Source of the DNA: Brevibacterium antiquum CNRZ 918
GTDB taxonomy: Bacteria > Actinomycetota > Actinomycetes > Actinomycetales > Brevibacteriaceae
DNA: 64,000 nucleotides
NCBI RefSeq assembly: GCF_900169145.1
Contig: NZ_FXZD01000002.1
Span: 1-64,000, forward strand
Direction of reading: 5' to 3'
Numbering within the stretch: the stretch's first letter is position 1; the number at the start of each line of letters is the position of its first letter. Positions 1-9,553 of the stretch are shown piece after piece. The position numbers and the translations under genes are program-made. The notes beneath the pieces were generated by a model. That model had not been told where the DNA came from. It saw nothing but the letters and a program-made list of their open reading frames with translations, and ran no database searches.

Positions 1-334
1 CGTGTCTCAGTCCCAGTGTGGCCGGTCGCCCTCTCAGGCCGGCTACCCGTCGTCGTCTTGGTGAGCCATTACCTCACCAACAAACTGATAGGCCGCGAGC
101 CCATCCCCAACCGAAAAAACTTTCCACAACCAAAGATGCCTTCGGTCGTCATATCCGGTATTAGACCCAGTTTCCCGGGCTTATCCCGAAGTCGGGGGCA
201 GGTTACTCACGTGTTACTCACCCGTTCGCCACTCATCCACCCCGGTGCAAGCACCAGGGCTTCAGCGTTCGACTTGCATGTGTTAAGCACGCAGCCAGCG
301 TTCGTCCTGAGCCAGGATCAAACTCTCCATAAAA
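1..334 (-). rRNA. rrs: 16S ribosomal RNA, 5' end (partial)
   Basis: The reverse complement reads the universal 16S start, with the AGAGTTTGATCCTGGCTCAG primer site at 307-326. It continues through the V1-V2 region to the conserved GGACTGAGACACG stretch at the window edge. Only about 330 nt of the roughly 1.5 kb gene are present; the rest lies to the left of the window. The mature 5' end is set at about 334 by analogy with the E. coli position 8 of the primer site and could be off by a few bases. The variable-region sequence looks actinobacterial, and to my eye like Brevibacterium. An ORF readable on the opposite strand here is spurious. Confidence 0.98.
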
Positions 335-727
335 AAATTATGTTACGAATGAATCCCAGCAAGACAGCCAACCAACGATCACGGGGTGACCGAGGCTGAC
401 CAATTAATCATGTCCACACATGCTGGCGTGACCACCCGGCGAGGGGAGGCCACAAATGTGTGAACATGTGATTGTCTTACCAGAAATAGTTAATGTTTCT
501 GGCATCACTATTTGTTCAAACAAACACGCTATTGGATTCTCAAACCACAAACACTCACCCATCACCACAGACCCAATTATTGGGGCGTGTTCACTGGGGG
601 TGTCAGTTTCAATTGTTGGCTGCCACCAGCTTTTCCGTGTGGACCAGATCCAAACTGTGTTTGTGCTGGTCACACCCGGTGAAAACTGTTCTCGAAGAGT
701 TCGTTTTCTGCGGGGCAACGAGATACA
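335..727 (-). other. 16S rRNA transcribed leader
   Basis: About 390 nt lie between the predicted rRNA promoter and the 16S 5' end and hold no credible gene. The stretch is AT-richer than its surroundings, as expected for a processed rRNA leader. I did not find a clear boxA antitermination sequence or define the RNase III stem. Bases 758-1079, between this promoter and recQ, likewise show no gene. Confidence 0.7.
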
Positions 728-757
728 ACTCTAGACCAGGCCAGCCTCTGCGTGCAA
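728..757 (-). promoter_or_regulatory. rRNA operon promoter
   Basis: On the minus strand TTGCAC (752-757) is followed after 18 bp by TAGAGT (728-733). This resembles the primary-sigma -35/-10 pair of actinobacterial rRNA promoters. It sits about 390 bp upstream of the 16S 5' end and points toward it. I found no equally good second promoter up to recQ. Confidence 0.7.
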
Positions 758-1079
758 CTCGAAACCGGAAATCTGATCGTGACGCCCACCACACCCCTTG
801 GATTGGCCGAAATTCCCCCGCCCGGACCCCTCTATTCCGCAGGGCTCCGGCCCTTGGATCCGCAGGCCGGTCTCGTTGCTAGACGTTGAACCCTCCGAGC
901 CATAGGAGTTGCCCAGTATCCGGTGGCTCTGCCGGTGCGACCCTCTCGTTGTGGGACTGCCTCAGTGTGCCGCTGCGTCCCTCTTATTGCAGACCTCTCT
1001 GCACCGGCTCATGGCGCAACACTGTGCACTGGGCTAGGTAGGTTCGGCCAAGTCAGGGCCGTCCACTAGCCTTGGTCTC

Positions 1080-2915
1080 ATGACTTCGGCTCCCACAACC
1101 TCTCCGCTCGACGTCCTCCATGATGTCTTCGGCTATGACGAATTCCGGGGCCAGCAGCAAGCGGTCGTCGATCAGATCGTCGGTGGTGGAGACGCGGTCG
1201 TCCTCATGCCCACCGGTGGAGGAAAGTCCCTCTGCTATCAGATTCCAAGTCTCGTCAGGCCCGGGACAGGCGTCGTCATCTCACCACTCATCGCGCTCAT
1301 GGCCGATCAGGTCGCCGCACTGGAGAATCTGGGTGTCAGGGCGGCATACCTCAACTCGACACTCGACTTCGAGGAGGCGCAGAACGTCGAACGCGCACTC
1401 CTGGCCGGCGAGCTGGATCTGCTCTACCTGGCACCGGAGCGCCTAGTCCTGCCGCGCACAATGTCTCTGCTCGAACGAGCCCAGGTCGCACTGTTCGCGA
1501 TCGATGAGGCTCACTGCGTATCTCAGTGGGGCCATGATTTCCGCAGCGACTACCTCGGCCTGGGAGTGCTGGCCGAACGCTTCCCCGATGTGCCGCGCAT
1601 TGCGTTGACTGCCACGGCCACACCTGCCACCCACGCAGAGCTCACTGATCGTCTTCACCTCGGCGAGGCCCAGCATTTCGTCGCCAGCTTCGACCGGCCC
1701 AACATCACCTACCGCATCGAACCGAAGCAATCCGGTCGCTCCCAGCTCATCAGCTTCATCACCACAGAACACCCCGGCGACTCCGGCATCGTCTACTGCC
1801 TGTCCCGCCGCGGTGTCGAACAGCTCGCCGACGCTCTCGTGGCCCGGGGGATCAACGCTCTGCCCTATCACGCGGGCCTGCCCTCTGAAGTGCGTGCCGA
1901 GCACCAGGCACGGTTCCTCCGCGAGGACGGTCTGGTCATGGTCGCGACGATCGCCTTCGGCATGGGCATCGACAAACCCGATGTCCGCTTCGTCGCCCAC
2001 CTCGACCTGCCGCGCAGTGTGGAGGGCTACTACCAGGAGACCGGCCGTGCCGGACGTGACGGACTGCCCGCTGACGCGTGGATGGTCTACGGCCTCGGCG
2101 ATGTCGTCTCCCAACGTCGCCTCATCGAATCCGGAGACGGCGATCGAACCTACCAACGCCGAGCGATGTCGCACCTTGATTCGATGCTGGCTCTGTGCGA
2201 AACCGTCGACTGCCGACGCGTGCAGCTCCTGCGCTACTTCGATGAGGAATCCGAACCCTGCGGCAACTGCGACACCTGCATCACTCCCCCGGTGACCTGG
2301 GACGCAACAGTGGCCGTGCAGAAACTGCTGTCGGCAGTCATCCGCCTCGACCGAGAACGCGGCCAGAAATTCGGCTCTGGACAGGTCATCGATGTGCTGC
2401 GCGGCAACGACAATGAGCGGTCCCGCTCCGCCGACCATGAGAGCCTCAGTGTTTGGGGCGTCGGCAGCGATCTCAGTGAAACCCAATGGAAGACCGTGGT
2501 TCGCCAGGTTCTTGCCCGCGGTCTGCTCGAATCGCATGGCGACTACGGTGTCCTCGTCGTCGGCGAGGCCGCCGGACCCGTCCTGCGCAGCGAGGTCGAG
2601 ATCTCACTGCGCGTGGATCCCGTGAAGAAATCCGGATCGAAGAAGGCAGCGGCCAAGCGCCGAGGTGGCCCCGAGGTCGAACTCGGCACCGCAGACACAG
2701 CCCTGTTCGAGGCTCTGCGTGCTTGGCGTGCCGAGCAGGCGAAGGAACAAGGGGTCCCCGCCTATGTCGTGTTCCCCGATGCCACCTTGTACGGAATCGT
2801 CGAGGCCAAACCGAGCACCATCGGCGAGCTGGGCCAGGTCAGTGGCGTGGGTCTGAAGAAGCTCGACCGCTATGGTCCCGGCGTCCTCGAGGTCCTTGAG
2901 TCCAGCGCCGCCTGA
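1080..2915 (+). CDS. recQ: ATP-dependent DNA helicase RecQ
   Basis: This 611-residue protein is a 3'-5' DNA helicase of the RecQ family acting in recombination and fork repair. The Walker A motif TGGGKS lies near residue 45, the DEAH box in [14 protein letters not shown] near residue 140, and the helicase C-terminal motif with GRAGRDG near 325. A zinc-binding set follows ([10 protein letters not shown]...CGNCDTC, about 379-401), then the RQC winged helix and a C-terminal HRDC domain (about 535-605). The length and domain order are those of a full bacterial RecQ. A TAGCCT element about 7 nt before the ATG could serve as a -10 for a leaderless transcript; no good ribosome binding site is visible. 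The gene is convergent with the VOC gene that follows. Confidence 0.96.
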   Translation: MTSAPTTSPLDVLHDVFGYDEFRGQQQAVVDQIVGGGDAVVLMPTGGGKSLCYQIPSLVRPGTGVVISPLIALMADQVAALENLGVRAAYLNSTLDFEEAQNVERALLAGELDLLYLAPERLVLPRTMSLLERAQVALFAIDEAHCVSQWGHDFRSDYLGLGVLAERFPDVPRIALTATATPATHAELTDRLHLGEAQHFVASFDRPNITYRIEPKQSGRSQLISFITTEHPGDSGIVYCLSRRGVEQLADALVARGINALPYHAGLPSEVRAEHQARFLREDGLVMVATIAFGMGIDKPDVRFVAHLDLPRSVEGYYQETGRAGRDGLPADAWMVYGLGDVVSQRRLIESGDGDRTYQRRAMSHLDSMLALCETVDCRRVQLLRYFDEESEPCGNCDTCITPPVTWDATVAVQKLLSAVIRLDRERGQKFGSGQVIDVLRGNDNERSRSADHESLSVWGVGSDLSETQWKTVVRQVLARGLLESHGDYGVLVVGEAAGPVLRSEVEISLRVDPVKKSGSKKAAAKRRGGPEVELGTADTALFEALRAWRAEQAKEQGVPAYVVFPDATLYGIVEAKPSTIGELGQVSGVGLKKLDRYGPGVLEVLESSAA

Positions 2916-2945
2916 ACTTGACCCACTGATCGTGGGCCCAGTCGC

Positions 2946-3377
2946 TCATTCCTGACCTGCGGCGAATGCCTCGGGTCCTTGTTCCACTGCAGCGGGATCC
3001 ATCCACATGAACTCGATGATGTTGCCGTCTGGGTCGGCCATGCTGATCGAGTACATGAATCCGAAGTCCTGCGGCTCTTTGTTCTCCGATCCGCCGGCGT
3101 CGAGAATCTTCGCTCGTGTTGCGTCAACGTCATCACGGGAATCCCGACTCAGAGCGGTGAGCACCTGTGCGGTCGAATGCGGATCGGCGATCGGCTTGTC
3201 GGTAAACGTCCCCAGGTACTCCCGCGTCAGAATCATGAAGAAGATGCCTTCGTCCCATTTGAGACAGGCGGCGTTCTCATCGGTGAACTCGGGAACAACC
3301 TCGGCGCCTAGATTGGCGTAGAACTCTTTTGATCGATTGAGATCGGTGGTCGGGTAGTTGACGAAGATCTGGGTCAT
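2946..3377 (-). CDS. VOC (glyoxalase/bleomycin-resistance fold) family protein
   Basis: The 143-residue product begins MTQIFVNYPTTDL. The start at 3377 is preferred over one 13 codons upstream because GAGGGAG lies just before it. The single-domain protein shows the pattern of the vicinal oxygen chelate family: an N-terminal DLNRSKEFYANLG helix, a central FFMILT strand and a C-terminal MADPDGNIIEFMWMD motif. Many such proteins are lactoylglutathione-lyase-like enzymes or metal-dependent dioxygenases, but the substrate cannot be told from sequence. It is convergent with recQ and lies downstream of an OsmC gene on the same strand. Confidence 0.85.
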   Translation of the reverse strand: MTQIFVNYPTTDLNRSKEFYANLGAEVVPEFTDENAACLKWDEGIFFMILTREYLGTFTDKPIADPHSTAQVLTALSRDSRDDVDATRAKILDAGGSENKEPQDFGFMYSISMADPDGNIIEFMWMDPAAVEQGPEAFAAGQE

Positions 3378-3463
3378 GACTGCTCCCTCGCAGCTGGTGT
3401 CCAGCAATGGGCTCAATATCCTCGTCTTCGCTCACCGGCATGTCAATAGACCGACGAGACTCA

Positions 3464-4045
3464 TCAGTTCGTCTTCGTCACGGTGACGTCGATGGGCGTC
3501 TGATTCGTGAAGATGTCGAAGACCGGGCAGTGAGCATCGACGGTCCTCTGCAGCTCCTGGTAGGCCTCGTCACTGTCTGGGCCCGTGATGTTCACGGTGA
3601 CACGGACCGCGGAAAGCCCCGGTCGTACCGAATCGTCGGCACCGAAGAGTCCCCGAACGTCGAGGTCGCCCTCTGCGCTGACGTCGAGGTTCTCGATCGT
3701 CAGTCCCAGGTTGTGAGCATAGAGACGGTAGACGACGATCTGGCAGGAGATCAGGGCACCGAGCGCGTATTCCACGGGGTTCGGTGCAACATCGTCGCCG
3801 GCCAAAGGGGCCGGCTCGTCGACGGTGAAGGTGTGCTTGCCGGCAGTGATGACCGAAGAAACCGAGCCCTGGGCACTGCCCTTGGCAGAGAAGACCAGCT
3901 GCGCGTTCTTCACCGAGGCGACGATCCGGTCGTTCCATGCCTGCCCCGCCGAGGAGAGGCGTGCGGCGCGATCCTCGGCACTGATGGCAATGGTCGAACC
4001 AGCGTCGGTGGTGGATCCTGTGGTGGTTTCAGCTGTGGCGGTCAT
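3464..4045 (-). CDS. OsmC family peroxiredoxin-like protein
   Basis: The 193-residue protein carries the OsmC/Ohr fold. Both redox cysteines are present: one in GALISCQIVVYRLYA and one in VDAHCPVFDIF. Proteins of this family reduce organic hydroperoxides through these two thiols. The first 35 residues are Thr/Ala-rich and unlike the family core, so a later start is possible. This is the first of three OsmC-family genes within 8.4 kb. The VOC gene follows on the same strand 86 bp on, and both might belong to one stress-related transcript. Confidence 0.88.
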   Translation of the reverse strand: MTATAETTTGSTTDAGSTIAISAEDRAARLSSAGQAWNDRIVASVKNAQLVFSAKGSAQGSVSSVITAGKHTFTVDEPAPLAGDDVAPNPVEYALGALISCQIVVYRLYAHNLGLTIENLDVSAEGDLDVRGLFGADDSVRPGLSAVRVTVNITGPDSDEAYQELQRTVDAHCPVFDIFTNQTPIDVTVTKTN

Positions 4046-4306
4046 GAGCGTCTCCTCGGTGTGGGTGGTAATCGTCTGAGTGATCCCCAGACTAGGAACA
4101 CAGGCCTCCCACGAGCGGGCTGCTCGTCAGATTCCGACGCGCTCCGTCACACTCACGAAATGCGCCGACGCATACCGACATAACCCAGTTGCCTGCTCGG
4201 CGAGGCTGACGCTCGTCAAAAGCTCGTTCCCGTGTCCCATCGGGGGAACCGAATCTCATACTTCTGACGGACAACACGCCTGATCAACGACTCATAGTGT
4301 TGAGGC

Positions 4307-5011
4307 ATGAGCGAAGCCCCATCTCGAAGTCGACTCTCGACGATGACCCTTCTCATCGCGGCAGGAGCCGTCCTCGGCATCGCTGCTCTCGTCTTCGGAA
4401 CTGCCGTCGTCATCGGGCTCACCGTTCCAGGTGTCCGGGCACATTTCGATAGCCTCATCGTCGCTGTGCTGCTCGTGCAGAGCGCAGGGACTCTATGGGC
4501 GCTGACGTTCATCCTGCGCCACCGCGGTCACCGACTCTCGGACATCGGCTTCGCCCGCCCCTCTCTGCGCCTCTTCCATCTGCTGTGGCAGATTCCCACA
4601 GCGGTGATCGTGGTGATCCTCACGCAGGCCCTCGTCTTCGCAATCACCGGCTCGGACCCTGTCAGCGACTCGTCGACCGATTCGCTGGCAGGAAACGCCG
4701 GCGCTGCCGGTGCGATCGTGATGTTCGCGGCCGTCGCAGTCATCACCCCGTCCTGGGAAGAGCTGTTCTTCCGCGGCCTGATCTTCGGCTACGTTCGTGG
4801 CCGCCTAGGCACAACATGCGCGGTTGTCATCAGCGCCGTCATCTTCGCGCTGTGTCATGGCGTGCCGATTCTCCTGCCCTACATGCTTGCGCTCGGCCTC
4901 TGCCTAGCACTGCTGCGGGTGTTCCACGGCAATCTGTGGGGTTCACTGGGTCTGCACATCACGATCAATTCGACGGCGTCGCTGGTTCTGCTGCAAGCCG
5001 TCTTCGCGTGA
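4307..5011 (+). CDS. CPBP family intramembrane metalloprotease
   Basis: The 234-residue polytopic membrane protein has about seven hydrophobic segments. The CPBP (Abi) family active-site motifs are visible: EELFFRG (EExxxR) near residue 150, a histidine in ALCHG after it, and the final GLHITINS motif. Family members are Rce1-like glutamic proteases, some protecting against bacteriocins and others of unknown target. The gene stands alone between two minus-strand genes. The 261 bp before it (4046-4306) contain no other gene. Confidence 0.88.
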   Translation: MSEAPSRSRLSTMTLLIAAGAVLGIAALVFGTAVVIGLTVPGVRAHFDSLIVAVLLVQSAGTLWALTFILRHRGHRLSDIGFARPSLRLFHLLWQIPTAVIVVILTQALVFAITGSDPVSDSSTDSLAGNAGAAGAIVMFAAVAVITPSWEELFFRGLIFGYVRGRLGTTCAVVISAVIFALCHGVPILLPYMLALGLCLALLRVFHGNLWGSLGLHITINSTASLVLLQAVFA

Positions 5012-5068
5012 GGAAGCTCAGGCGGGCCGTCTTCGCCTGAGTTCCTTTCGGCATGGCCGTCCTCTCAC

Positions 5069-5569
5069 TCACGGGCGGTGATGTCCGAACACCAGACTGG
5101 TCTGCGTGTGGGCGATCATCGGATCCGAGAGGTGCTCGTCGATGAAGTCGTTGAGTCCCGTCGGATGGGCGGCGGCGATGTGCACGAGCAGGTCCCGCTC
5201 CCCCGACACCTGGAAGACATCAAGGGTCTCAGGTGCCCGGAGCAGCCCCGCGATGACATCGCTCATCTTTGACCTCCCCACCGGTGACATCCGCACGGAG
5301 ATCATGCCGAACACGTGCAGGCCGAGCGCTTCGAAATCGATGTCGGCATGAAATCCCTTGATGATGCCGCGCGATCTCAGTGCACTGACTCTGCCCGAGC
5401 AGGTCGACGGGGCAAGCCCCACCCGACCGGCGAGGTCCTTGTTGGAGATCCGAGCATCGGAACCGAGCTCACGCAGGATCGCCAGGTCCACCTCGGCGAG
5501 GTGGACATTGTTCGATTCAGCATGATGATCGACGATCAATTCCGAATTCACCACAGAAATCACTTCCAA
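5069..5569 (-). CDS. Lrp/AsnC family transcriptional regulator
   Basis: The 166-residue protein has an N-terminal winged helix-turn-helix (about residues 24-75, with LAGRVGLAPSTCSGRVSALRSRGII) and a C-terminal RAM ligand-binding domain. The architecture is that of AsnC/Lrp regulators, which sense amino acids. It is divergent from the kynureninase gene across 92 bp, so a role as local regulator of kynurenine or tryptophan breakdown, analogous to KynR, is a reasonable inference. The N-terminal 20 residues before the HTH may contain a later true start. Confidence 0.92.
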   Translation of the reverse strand: MEVISVVNSELIVDHHAESNNVHLAEVDLAILRELGSDARISNKDLAGRVGLAPSTCSGRVSALRSRGIIKGFHADIDFEALGLHVFGMISVRMSPVGRSKMSDVIAGLLRAPETLDVFQVSGERDLLVHIAAAHPTGLNDFIDEHLSDPMIAHTQTSLVFGHHRP

Positions 5570-5661
5570 TTCTCGCCATCTGTTCGGATTGCCTCGATGC
5601 TATCCGTGATCTGAATAGTCTGTGAGGTGAACCGGATCAACCGACCCAATGAAGGTGAGTC

Positions 5662-6927
5662 ATGACGACCCTCGAGCGATCAGCCTGCGAACTCCTCGAC
5701 CGCGACGATCCTCTGCGCAAGCTCAGAGACGAGTTCATCCTCCCCTCCGACACGATCTACCTCGACGGGAACTCGCTGGGTGCCCGAACAAAGGGCGCGG
5801 CCGAACGTGCCCAGGAGGTCATCGAGGACGAATGGGGCACCGGCCTCATCCGCTCCTGGAACACTGCCGGTTGGTTCGATCTGCCAGCGAAGCTGGGCGA
5901 TAAGGTCGCCGGCGTCGTCGGTGGTGGGACCGGCAGCACCGTCGTCACGGACACCACCTCGATCAACCTGTTCAAAGCCGCATCGGCCGCACTGAAGATG
6001 CAGGCTGCCGATGCGCCGGGGCGTCGCGTCATCCTCACTCAACGGGAGAATTTCCCTTCCGACATCTACATGCTGCAGGGCCTGGCCGAGCAGCTCGACG
6101 ACGGCTACGAGGTGCGCCTCGTCGATGACGCCGAGGTGACCGCTGGGTTCCCGAGCACAATGACCGACGAGGTGGCTCTCGTCGTCCTGACCCACGTGAA
6201 CTACCGCACGGGCCGGCTCTTCGACATGACCACTACCACCTCGGCAGTCCATGACGGTGGGGCCATGGTGATCTGGGACCTGTGCCATTCGGCGGGTGCC
6301 CTGGAGATCGACCTGGCCGGGTCGGGTGCGGACATGGCCATCGGGTGCACGTACAAGTTCCTCAACGGAGGGCCAGGCTCTCCCGCTTTCATCTGGGTCT
6401 GTGAGGCACTGCAGAACCGTTTCACCCAGCCGCTCTCTGGCTGGTGGGGTCATGCGAAGCCCTTCGAGATGTCGCCGGACTATGCTCCGGCCGAAGGCAT
6501 TCGCCGGTATCTGACCGGGACGCAGGGCGTCATCTCAATGTCGGTGGCCGAGCTGGGCCTCGACATCGCCAACAGGGTCGACATGGCCGCGGTGCGGCGG
6601 AAGTCCCTGCAGCTGTCCGATTTCTTCATCGAGCTCGTCGAATCTCGCCTGGCCGAGCACCCTGTCGAGCTCGTCACCCCACGTGAGCACTCCCATCGCG
6701 GCTCACAGGTCTCGATCACGCACCCCGAGGGCTTCGCGATCATGAGTGCGCTCATCGAACGTGGAATCATCGGCGACTACCGCGAGCCTGAAGTTCTGCG
6801 CTTCGGTCTAACCCCGCTCTACATCGGCTTCACCGATGTCTGGGACACCGTCGAGGCCCTGCGCGACATCCTCGACAACCGCATCTGGGATGCCCCTGCG
6901 CACAAGGTCCGCGGCGCGGTCACCTGA
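5662..6927 (+). CDS. kynU: Kynureninase
   Basis: The 421-residue PLP enzyme of aminotransferase fold cleaves L-kynurenine to anthranilate and alanine. The N-terminal DTIYLDGNSLG motif, the cofactor aspartate region IWDLCHSAGAL, and the Schiff-base lysine in CTYKFLNGGPGSPAF are all characteristic of kynureninase. The start is supported by GAAGGTGAG just upstream. No tryptophan 2,3-dioxygenase or formamidase is next to it in this window, so the rest of the pathway must be encoded elsewhere or kynurenine is taken from outside. The divergent Lrp-type gene is the likely regulator. Confidence 0.95.
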   Translation: MTTLERSACELLDRDDPLRKLRDEFILPSDTIYLDGNSLGARTKGAAERAQEVIEDEWGTGLIRSWNTAGWFDLPAKLGDKVAGVVGGGTGSTVVTDTTSINLFKAASAALKMQAADAPGRRVILTQRENFPSDIYMLQGLAEQLDDGYEVRLVDDAEVTAGFPSTMTDEVALVVLTHVNYRTGRLFDMTTTTSAVHDGGAMVIWDLCHSAGALEIDLAGSGADMAIGCTYKFLNGGPGSPAFIWVCEALQNRFTQPLSGWWGHAKPFEMSPDYAPAEGIRRYLTGTQGVISMSVAELGLDIANRVDMAAVRRKSLQLSDFFIELVESRLAEHPVELVTPREHSHRGSQVSITHPEGFAIMSALIERGIIGDYREPEVLRFGLTPLYIGFTDVWDTVEALRDILDNRIWDAPAHKVRGAVT

Positions 6928-6989
6928 GCGTCGTGGCCCAAAGTCCTATTGCTGAGCACCCGGCAGGTTGCTCAGCACACCGCTGACGC

Positions 6990-8264
6990 TCACCCGAAGC
7001 GTCGCCCGCGTCCGGCTACCGCATATGCTCCGATTCCCACAGCACCGATCGCCAGGACCGTGCCGCCGATCGTCACGGCCTGCGGGATCGTCGCGATCGT
7101 GCCGAGCACGCCGACGGTGACACCGGAGAAGGTCTGCATGCCGGGGCCGAACGTCGCATAGGATCCGATGACCCGTCCGCGGATCTCGGAGGGCGCTTCA
7201 AGCTGAATGATCGCCATCTCCGTCGCCTCGGCGGTGATCTTGCAGACACCGGCGAGGACGAGCACGCTCAGCGCCAGCCACAGATGCGAGGTGAAGGCGA
7301 AGACGACAGAGCTCGCTCCCAAACCGGCCGCAGCGACCGCGGCCGCAGCAGGCGTTGGTCTGACCCACCCTGTGGCCTCGAGGAAGAACCCGCCGAGCAC
7401 TCCGCCGGCGCCCAGCGCGAAGAGCAGCAACCCGTACGTGAAGTCGCTGTCGCCGCCGGGGCCGGTCAGCAGTCCTCCGAATACCGGCATCGCGGTCTGC
7501 AGGACTGCACCGATCGTGATCGAGGCGAGCGCTGCCAGCAGCAGCATGCCGATGATCGACTTGTTGTGGCGAACCTCGGCGAGGACCTTGAGCGACTGCA
7601 CCAGTGTGGTCCTGGCCGTGCGGACGCCGCCGCTGCGCGTGTGGCCGGTGAATGGTGTGCGCATGAGGAAGATCGTCAGCGGCAGGTAGAAGACGATGTT
7701 GATGAAGATGCCCCATGTCGGGCCGAAGGCGAGCAGCAGTGCCGAACCGACGACTGGCCCGAACAGGATGCCGAGGCTGCGGAAGGTCGCATTCATCCGC
7801 ACCGCGCTCGGCAGTTCTTCACGATCGACGAAGTCATGCAGCATCATCTGCTCGGCCGGACCCCACAGACATCCGGCCAGCCCATGGAGGACGAGCAGCA
7901 CGCAGGCCTGCCACAGCTGCAGGGAATCGGTGAGGAAGAGGATGCCCCAGCACAGGGACACGAACATGAACAGAACCTGCCCGATCTGAATCAGGCGCCT
8001 GCAGTCGAAGCGCTCAGCCAGGGATCCAGCGTAGACCGAGAGCAGGAGGAACGGCAGCCAGTGGCTGATGAGCTGGAACCCGACAAGGGCCGGGGATTCG
8101 AACTTCTGCCACAGCACCCAATAGGTGATGACGTGTTCGATGTTGTCGCCCATCATCGCCATCCCGGACCCGACCAGGTACGGTGCCGTCGCCCAGCTGC
8201 GCAGCACGCCGAAGCGGCGTGGATTCGGGGAACTCTCCGCAGGTTCGTCTCGACGCTCACTCAC
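6990..8264 (-). CDS. MFS transporter (MFS_3/EntS-like exporter)
   Basis: The product of about 424 residues has 12 predicted transmembrane segments. It includes a typical MFS A-motif region (AGSLAERFDCRRLIQIGQ) and resembles exporters of the EntS/macrolide type. The frame is open to 8432, but the upstream part is charged and unlike a transporter. I therefore place the start at the GTG at 8264, giving VSERRDEPAES before the first membrane helix. The substrate is unknown. The gene is convergent with kynU, and a divergent hydrolase gene lies about 200 bp from its start. Confidence 0.85.
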   Translation of the reverse strand: MSERRDEPAESSPNPRRFGVLRSWATAPYLVGSGMAMMGDNIEHVITYWVLWQKFESPALVGFQLISHWLPFLLLSVYAGSLAERFDCRRLIQIGQVLFMFVSLCWGILFLTDSLQLWQACVLLVLHGLAGCLWGPAEQMMLHDFVDREELPSAVRMNATFRSLGILFGPVVGSALLLAFGPTWGIFINIVFYLPLTIFLMRTPFTGHTRSGGVRTARTTLVQSLKVLAEVRHNKSIIGMLLLAALASITIGAVLQTAMPVFGGLLTGPGGDSDFTYGLLLFALGAGGVLGGFFLEATGWVRPTPAAAAVAAAGLGASSVVFAFTSHLWLALSVLVLAGVCKITAEATEMAIIQLEAPSEIRGRVIGSYATFGPGMQTFSGVTVGVLGTIATIPQAVTIGGTVLAIGAVGIGAYAVAGRGRRFG

Positions 8265-8472
8265 CCGACCTATTCTGGCATCACCGGCACGAATTCGAGC
8301 CCGAAGCACCGAAACGTGGAACCCGTTATCGCCGAGGTGGCACTGCCGTTCGGTGCGCAGGTTGCCTTGATCCTGTCCGAACGGGTTCCCAGACTGCTGT
8401 CTGAACAAGTCATCTGGCTCTTGCCTTGCCACGTCGCTTGGGATGAGGATTGAGATGATCGAGGAGGATCAG

Positions 8473-9093
8473 ATGTCAACGAGCACATCCACCGCAGAAA
8501 CGTCCTTTGCAAGTGCCCCGCGGCCAGCACTCGCCGCCGAACGAGAGAACACCGCGCTCATCGTCGTCGACGTCCAGAACGGCGTCTTCGCCGAGTCCTG
8601 GCATGCCGGCGAGGTGATCGCAACGATCTCCGATCTCGTTCAGCGCGCCCGCGACACAGAGACCGTAGTCATCTGGGTCAGACACTCTTCAGGGGAACTG
8701 CCACCGGATTCGCCGCAATGGCAGATCGTCGACGCGCTCACGCCGCAGGACGGTGAGGCGATTGTCGAGAAGACCCATGGCAGCACCTTCGAGGACACGG
8801 ACTTCGAGGAGGTCCTCGCGGCCAAGGACATCGGGCACCTCGTTGTCACCGGTGCGCAGTCCGACGCGTGCATCCGTTCGACGATCCACGGCGGATTCGC
8901 CCGCGGCTATGACGTCACCCTGGTCTCGGACGCCCACACGACCGAAGATCTCAGTGACTGGGGTGCCCCGACGCCGGACAAGGTCGTCTCGCACACGAAT
9001 CTCTACTGGGGATTCGAATCCGGGCCCGGACGAAGCGCCCGAGTGCAGGAATCAGCAGAGGTCGACTTCGTCGCACCACGCTCGGATTCCTGA
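8473..9093 (+). CDS. Isochorismatase-like cysteine hydrolase
   Basis: The 206-residue protein is of the isochorismatase/nicotinamidase superfamily. The catalytic triad is visible as Asp in LIVVDVQNG, Lys in IVEKTHGS and Cys in VTGAQSDACIRST. The start at 8473 is chosen because GAGGAGG lies just before it; the frame is open 30 bases further upstream. Family members hydrolyse isochorismate, nicotinamide, ureidoacrylate or similar amides; the substrate is not evident here. The next gene, an OsmC protein, follows by 12 bp and is probably co-transcribed. Confidence 0.88.
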   Translation: MSTSTSTAETSFASAPRPALAAERENTALIVVDVQNGVFAESWHAGEVIATISDLVQRARDTETVVIWVRHSSGELPPDSPQWQIVDALTPQDGEAIVEKTHGSTFEDTDFEEVLAAKDIGHLVVTGAQSDACIRSTIHGGFARGYDVTLVSDAHTTEDLSDWGAPTPDKVVSHTNLYWGFESGPGRSARVQESAEVDFVAPRSDS

Positions 9094-9105
9094 CATCATG
9101 GGTCC

Positions 9106-9528
9106 ATGAGCAAAGACACCCGCAGCATCGAACTGACCAGAATCGCAGAGAACCACTACCGAGCCACCGCGCCGAGCGGAGCGAGCATCGAATTCGGCCG
9201 CGGTGAGGGCCTGATGACTCCTGTCGAGCTGCTGCTCGCAGCCGTCGCAGGGTGTTCGTCCATTGACGTCGACACCGTAACCAGCAGGCACACCGAGCCG
9301 ACGCGCTTCGATGTCTCGGCCACGGCCGACAAGATCGACGAGGACGGTGCTTCCCGAGTGGACAACGTCCACCTCGACTTCGACCTCGCCTTCCCCGATG
9401 ACGAGGATGGTCGCAAGGCCGATGCCCGCATCGAGAAGCTCGTCGGGCTCTCCCACGACAAGTACTGCACGGTCTCCCGCACCGTCGAGCAGGAGACTAA
9501 GGTCGACTTCACCACCGGCCACGGCTGA
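9106..9528 (+). CDS. OsmC family protein
   Basis: The compact 140-residue OsmC-fold protein has cysteines in AAVAGCSSIDVDT and in SHDKYCTVSRTV, the family's two active thiols. The MTPVELLLAAVAGC stretch is the conserved helix. It lies 12 bp behind the isochorismatase-like gene and is likely in one operon with it. It is the second of three OsmC-family genes here and is clearly different in sequence from the other two. A role in reducing organic hydroperoxides is inferred from the family. Confidence 0.9.
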   Translation: MSKDTRSIELTRIAENHYRATAPSGASIEFGRGEGLMTPVELLLAAVAGCSSIDVDTVTSRHTEPTRFDVSATADKIDEDGASRVDNVHLDFDLAFPDDEDGRKADARIEKLVGLSHDKYCTVSRTVEQETKVDFTTGHG

Positions 9529-9553
9529 ACTCCACCGTCGCCGGGGCGGTAAC

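Noticed and set aside
16-399. 127-codon open frame across the 16S start
   Set aside because: It is antisense to 16S rRNA and its leader.
2916-2945. CCCACTGATCGTGGG as terminator between recQ and the VOC gene
   Set aside because: The stem is only 5 bp and there is no T-tract.
9008-9022. GATTCGAATCC, like a tRNA T-arm
   Set aside because: It is inside the isochorismatase-like gene and no acceptor, D-arm or anticodon arm can be folded around it.
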